From JBOFLG01 sp051657745 (GTDB taxonomy: Bacteria; Actinomycetota; Actinomycetes; Actinomycetales; Dermatophilaceae), in assembly GCA_051657745.1 (NCBI GenBank), contig JBOFLG010000029.1:1-32433 (forward strand): a stretch of 32,433 bases of DNA. Reading direction: 5' to 3'. Each line of letters opens with the position of its first letter. Within the stretch, counting starts at the first letter, position 1. The translations under genes were made by a program, and so were the position numbers. The notes below the pieces were generated by a model. That model ran no database searches. It worked only from the letters and a program-made list of their open reading frames with translations, and was not told the origin of the DNA. Positions 29,168-32,433 of this stretch are shown piece by piece.

Positions 29168-31422
29168 CCGCCACGCGGTACGGCCACGACCAAATCGTCG
29201 TGACGGGTGCGCGCACCCATAACCTCAAGAACGTCTCGGTGAGCATCGACAAGAAGTCGCTGACCGTGTTCACCGGCGTGTCCGGTTCCGGCAAGAGTTC
29301 GCTGGTGGTCAGCACCATCGCCGCCGAGTCGCAGCGGCTGTTCAACGAGACCCAGCCTGCCTTCCTGCAGGGCCTGCTGCCCACCACCACCCGGCCAGAC
29401 GTGGATGACCTGACCGGTCTCGCACCCGTGGTCACCATCGACCAGCGCCGGCTCGGGTCAGATCCGCGGTCCACGGTGGGCACCGCCACCGACACCTACG
29501 GCACGCTTCGGTCGCTCTTTGCGCAGCACGGCTCGCCGTCGCTCGGCTCGCCGTCGCACTTTTCTTTCAACGACCCATCCGGGATGTGTCCGAAGTGCCG
29601 CGGCACCGGGTTCTTCGCCGACGTCGATCGGGATCTGCTGCTGGACCGGGCGAAGTCGCTGAACGAGGGCGCGATCCAGTTCCCCACATTCGCGGTCGGC
29701 TCCAACTTCTGGTCGATCGTCGTGGACTCGCAGTTCTTCGATCCAGACAAGAAGGTCTCCCGGTACACGACGCAGGAGCTGCACCACCTTCTCGACCTCG
29801 AGGAGGCCACCGTGGTCAACCGGACGATGAAGACCAAGTACGAAGGGTTGCTGCCCAAGCTGCGTCGGCTTTACCTGGCGAAGGAGGCCGATTCGCTACG
29901 GCCGCATGTGCGCGAAGCAGTGGCCCGGATCTCGGTGCAGGCCACCTGCCCCGACTGCGGCGGCTCGCGGCTGGCCGCGCCGGCGCGGGCGGTCACGCTC
30001 AACGGCCGCACCATCGCCGAACTGTGCGAGCTGGAGGTGACGGACCTCGCTACGGAGATCGGCGGCTGGAAGGCGCCGCCCGCCGGGTCGCTGCAGCGCC
30101 TGCGTGCCGGCCTGGAGGCGATGGTGGAGCTCGGCCTCGGGTACTTGTCGCTCTCCCGCCGCACCGCCAGCCTGTCCGGCGGTGAGTCGCAGCGGATCAC
30201 CATGATCCGCCACCTGGGGTCCGCACTCACGGACCTGACCTACGTGTTCGACGAGCCCACCAACGGCCTACACCCGCACGACATCGACCGCGTCCTGGGG
30301 CACCTCGTGGAGCTGCGCGACCAGGGAAACACGGTCCTCGTGGTCGAACACGACTATCAGGTGCTGGCGGTGGCCGACCGAGTGGTGGACCTGGGCCCGC
30401 AGGCCGGAGCGGGTGGCGGCGAGGTGGTCTACAGCGGCCCACCTGGCGGGCTGGCCCGCAGCACCGGCCCCACCGCCGAGGCGCTACGGCGCGGGACCGC
30501 CCTGCGCGAGCCACGGACGGCGAAGGACTGGATCACGGTCACCAACGCCTCAGACAACAACCTCAAGAACATCTCCGTGCAGATTCCGACCGCGGTGCTG
30601 ACCGCGGTCACCGGCGTGGCGGGCGCCGGCAAGAGTTCGCTGGCCCGCTCCGCGCTGCTCCGGTCGGTGCCCGCTGCCGTCGTCGTCGACCAGGACCTCC
30701 CGCGCGGCAGCCGACGCAGCCTCCCGGCCAGCTGGATCGGCATCCTCGATCCGATCCGCAAGCGTTTCGCGGACGCCACTGGCCAGCCGGCCGGCCAGTT
30801 CTCGCCCAACTCCACGGGTGGCTGCGAGAACTGCAGCGGGCGAGGTGTGATCCCGGTGGAGCTCGGCCGCGGGGACACGATCGAGACGACCTGCGAGGTG
30901 TGCCGCGGCACCCGGTTCCGCTCGGAGGTGCTGGAGCACCACCTTGACGGCAAAAGCATCGCCGACGTGCTGGCGCTGTCCGTCGACCAGGCGGCGACGT
31001 TCTTCGCGCGCGACCGCGGTGTTGCCGACGTCCTGCACGCGGTTTCCGAGGCCGGGCTGGGGTACATCTCTCTGGGGCAGCCGCTGTCCACACTCTCCGG
31101 GGGTGAGCGCCAGCGCCTGAAGCTAGCGGTCGAGCTCTCCGCGCCGGCCGAGGTCTACGTGGTGGACGAGCCGACCGCGGGTCTGCACCGCCAGGACGTG
31201 ACCCGCCTGATCGGGCTACTGGACCGACTGGTCGCGGCCGGCAGCTCCGTGGTCGTGATCGAGCACGACCTCGACGTGGTCGCCGCTGCGGACTGGGTGA
31301 TCGACCTCGGCCCGGGGGCGGGTAAGGACGGCGGCGACGTCGTGTTCACCGGCACGCCGGCGGACCTGACGGCCTGTCGGGCGTCTCTCACCGGGGAGCA
31401 CCTGCGGTTGGCCATCGGATGA
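29164..31422 (+). CDS. UvrA-like double ABC ATPase (drug-resistance type, UvrA2/DrrC-like)
   Basis: A 752-residue paralogue of excinuclease subunit UvrA. Two ABC modules are seen: Walker A GVSGSGKSS (38-46) and GVAGAGKSS (484-492), signatures LSGGESQR and LSGGERQR, and Walker B YVFDEPTNGLH and YVVDEPTAGLH. Zinc-binding pairs CPKC, CPDC, CENC and CEVC remain. It is about 190 residues shorter than housekeeping UvrA (about 940), through loss of most of the UvrB-binding/insertion region, and the M.FLPDV segment of the second zinc module is replaced (LGRGDTIE). Such short forms (DrrC-like) protect DNA from intercalating drugs. Its place after an MFS exporter supports drug resistance. The exact ligand is unknown. 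Confidence 0.88.
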   Translation: MTATRYGHDQIVVTGARTHNLKNVSVSIDKKSLTVFTGVSGSGKSSLVVSTIAAESQRLFNETQPAFLQGLLPTTTRPDVDDLTGLAPVVTIDQRRLGSDPRSTVGTATDTYGTLRSLFAQHGSPSLGSPSHFSFNDPSGMCPKCRGTGFFADVDRDLLLDRAKSLNEGAIQFPTFAVGSNFWSIVVDSQFFDPDKKVSRYTTQELHHLLDLEEATVVNRTMKTKYEGLLPKLRRLYLAKEADSLRPHVREAVARISVQATCPDCGGSRLAAPARAVTLNGRTIAELCELEVTDLATEIGGWKAPPAGSLQRLRAGLEAMVELGLGYLSLSRRTASLSGGESQRITMIRHLGSALTDLTYVFDEPTNGLHPHDIDRVLGHLVELRDQGNTVLVVEHDYQVLAVADRVVDLGPQAGAGGGEVVYSGPPGGLARSTGPTAEALRRGTALREPRTAKDWITVTNASDNNLKNISVQIPTAVLTAVTGVAGAGKSSLARSALLRSVPAAVVVDQDLPRGSRRSLPASWIGILDPIRKRFADATGQPAGQFSPNSTGGCENCSGRGVIPVELGRGDTIETTCEVCRGTRFRSEVLEHHLDGKSIADVLALSVDQAATFFARDRGVADVLHAVSEAGLGYISLGQPLSTLSGGERQRLKLAVELSAPAEVYVVDEPTAGLHRQDVTRLIGLLDRLVAAGSSVVVIEHDLDVVAAADWVIDLGPGAGKDGGDVVFTGTPADLTACRASLTGEHLRLAIG

Positions 31423-31475
31423 GCGGAGGCGCCACCCGAGACCAGCGCGCTCGCACCCGGACGTGCCGGGTCGGC

Positions 31476-31497
31476 GGCCGGTCGTTGGGCGACGGCC
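31476..31497. terminator. Hairpin between the UvrA-like gene and agmatine deiminase
   Basis: GGCC(G)GTCG at 31476-31484 pairs with CGACGGCC at 31490-31497 around a TTGGG loop, with one bulged G. It lies 53 nt after the UvrA-like stop, between convergent genes, and has no U-tract. Confidence 0.45.
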
Positions 31498-31547
31498 GGG
31501 CCACCCGGGACCGAGCGCGCACCAGCTGCCACGACGGCAGAGCCGGG

Positions 31548-32433
31548 TCAGCTGGCCGGCTGCTGCTGGGTGATGCAGTGGATGCCGCCGCCGCGGTCGA
31601 ACAGCGGGCGCGCATCGACGCCCACCACCTGCCGGCCCGGGTAGGCCTGCTCCAGCACGGTGAGGGAGTCGGCGTCCTGCGGGTCATCGAACGTGCCCGC
31701 GACCACGCCCTCGTTGACCACCAGATGGTTGACGTAGGTCCAGTCCACCGGGCGGCCGTCGGCGTCCTCGAGCGTTCTCGGCGCTGGCAGGCGCACCACC
31801 GTCAGCCGCTCGCCGCGGGCATCGACGGATGACGACAACAGCCCTTCCAGCTCGACGCACACCTCGTGGTCGGGGTGAGCCGGGTCGTCCTGCCAGTGCA
31901 GCAGCACCACCCCGGGTGAGGCGAAGGTCGCCACCATGTCGATGTGCCCGCGGGTGCCGAACTCGTCGTAGTCGCGGGTCAGCCCGCGCGGCAGCCAGAT
32001 GCAGTGCGTCGCGCCGATGGTGCGGGTGAGCTCGGCCTCGACGTCGGTGCGCGTCATCCCCGGGTTGCGGCCCGGGTCCAGCTGCACCGTGTCGGTGAGC
32101 AGCACGGTGCCGAGGCCATCGACGTGAATGCCGCCGCCCTCATTCACCATCGGCGAGTCCAGCACGGCGGCGTCCGCCAACCCCGCGACGACCACGCCGA
32201 CATCGGCGTCCCGACCCCACGACGCCCACTCCTGCGCACCCCAGCCGTTGAACACCCAGTCCACTGCTCCCAGCGAACCGCCTTCTCCGAGAATGAAGGT
32301 CGGCCCGATGTCCCGCATCCATGCGTCATCCAGTGGCGCCGTGACGACGTGGATGCCGTCGCCGCACCACCCGCGGGCGCTCGCCGCAGCGGCCGGCGCG
32401 GCCAGCACGGTCACCGGTTCGAACCGGGCCACC
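31548..32433 (-). CDS. aguA: Agmatine deiminase, 5' end missing at right edge
   Basis: The C-terminal 294 residues of a peptidyl-arginine-deiminase-family enzyme that converts agmatine to N-carbamoylputrescine and ammonia, a step of arginine-to-putrescine metabolism. Seen: ARFEPVTVLA at the edge, MRDIGPTF with the catalytic-site Asp, NEGGGIHVDG, GTRGHIDM with the catalytic His, NHLVVNEG, and the terminal GGGIHCITQQQP with the nucleophilic Cys. The family is about 340-370 residues, so roughly 50-60 residues lie beyond the right edge; the GTG at 32432 is not taken as a true start. It is convergent with the UvrA-like gene. Confidence 0.93.
   Translation of the reverse strand, partial: VARFEPVTVLAAPAAAASARGWCGDGIHVVTAPLDDAWMRDIGPTFILGEGGSLGAVDWVFNGWGAQEWASWGRDADVGVVVAGLADAAVLDSPMVNEGGGIHVDGLGTVLLTDTVQLDPGRNPGMTRTDVEAELTRTIGATHCIWLPRGLTRDYDEFGTRGHIDMVATFASPGVVLLHWQDDPAHPDHEVCVELEGLLSSSVDARGERLTVVRLPAPRTLEDADGRPVDWTYVNHLVVNEGVVAGTFDDPQDADSLTVLEQAYPGRQVVGVDARPLFDRGGGIHCITQQQPAS

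Noticed and set aside
29164..31422. Housekeeping uvrA
   Set aside because: At 752 residues it is much shorter than excision-repair UvrA, the M.FLPDV segment of the zinc module is altered, and it sits beside an exporter rather than other uvr genes.
1..32433. tRNA, rRNA, insertion sequence, prophage or riboswitch
   Set aside because: Both strands were read for tRNA-like cloverleaf ends, transposase or integrase motifs and aptamer-like leaders; none was supported, though a covariance-model search was not possible.

Overview
The window is chromosomal DNA of a high-G+C actinobacterium, probably a member of Micrococcales (possibly Intrasporangiaceae-like). Third codon positions are almost always G or C, genes overlap by ATGA or GTGA, and the gene families rnj beside dapA, ftsK, rimO-pgsA-cinA-clgR, Nei2-type glycosylase, actinobacterial Lhr and vapBC are typical of that group. 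The family-level placement is inference; no 16S or other marker gene is present.

Layout. 1-2 kb: a minus-strand GNAT acetyltransferase overlapping an AzlC-type permease that leaves the left edge, divergent from an SMP-30-like beta-propeller. 2-6 kb: thyA and dfrA (minus) face away from dapA-rnj (plus) across a repeat-rich promoter region. 6.2-11.7 kb: a co-directional unit of a secreted Pro-rich protein, sensor kinase, response regulator, SLC13-type permease and glycerate kinase, which reads as one sense-import-phosphorylate pathway for an organic acid. 12-15.6 kb: ftsK, then a 12-bp-period repeat, then an ion-channel-like membrane protein with a non-canonical filter. 15.7-18.7 kb: rimO-pgsA-cinA-clgR, every junction a 4-nt GTGA overlap, ending at a 91-nt inverted repeat. 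18.9-24.7 kb: minus-strand nei2 and lhr (DNA repair). 24.8-26.2 kb: two tandem paralogous vapBC toxin-antitoxin modules. 26.3-31.4 kb: a WYL regulator divergent from an MFS exporter and a short UvrA-like double-ABC protein, resembling an antibiotic-resistance cassette. Right edge: an agmatine deiminase missing its N-terminus.

How the genes work together. The left two thirds is mainly housekeeping (folate/dTMP, lysine and cell wall, RNA processing, chromosome segregation, phospholipid synthesis, base-excision repair) with one inserted transport-regulation operon. The part after lhr is accessory: toxin-antitoxin, exporter, UvrA-like protein. A recurrent feature is a TANNNT hexamer whose last base lies 7 or 8 nt before the start codon of nine genes, with no Shine-Dalgarno sequence, which is the signature of leaderless transcripts. 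No tRNA, rRNA, CRISPR array, insertion sequence or phage gene was seen. No single unmistakably novel system was found; the best candidates are the two-component/permease/glycerate-kinase operon, the WYL/MFS/UvrA-like cassette with its ATGA-bounded small ORF, and the unexplained repeats.
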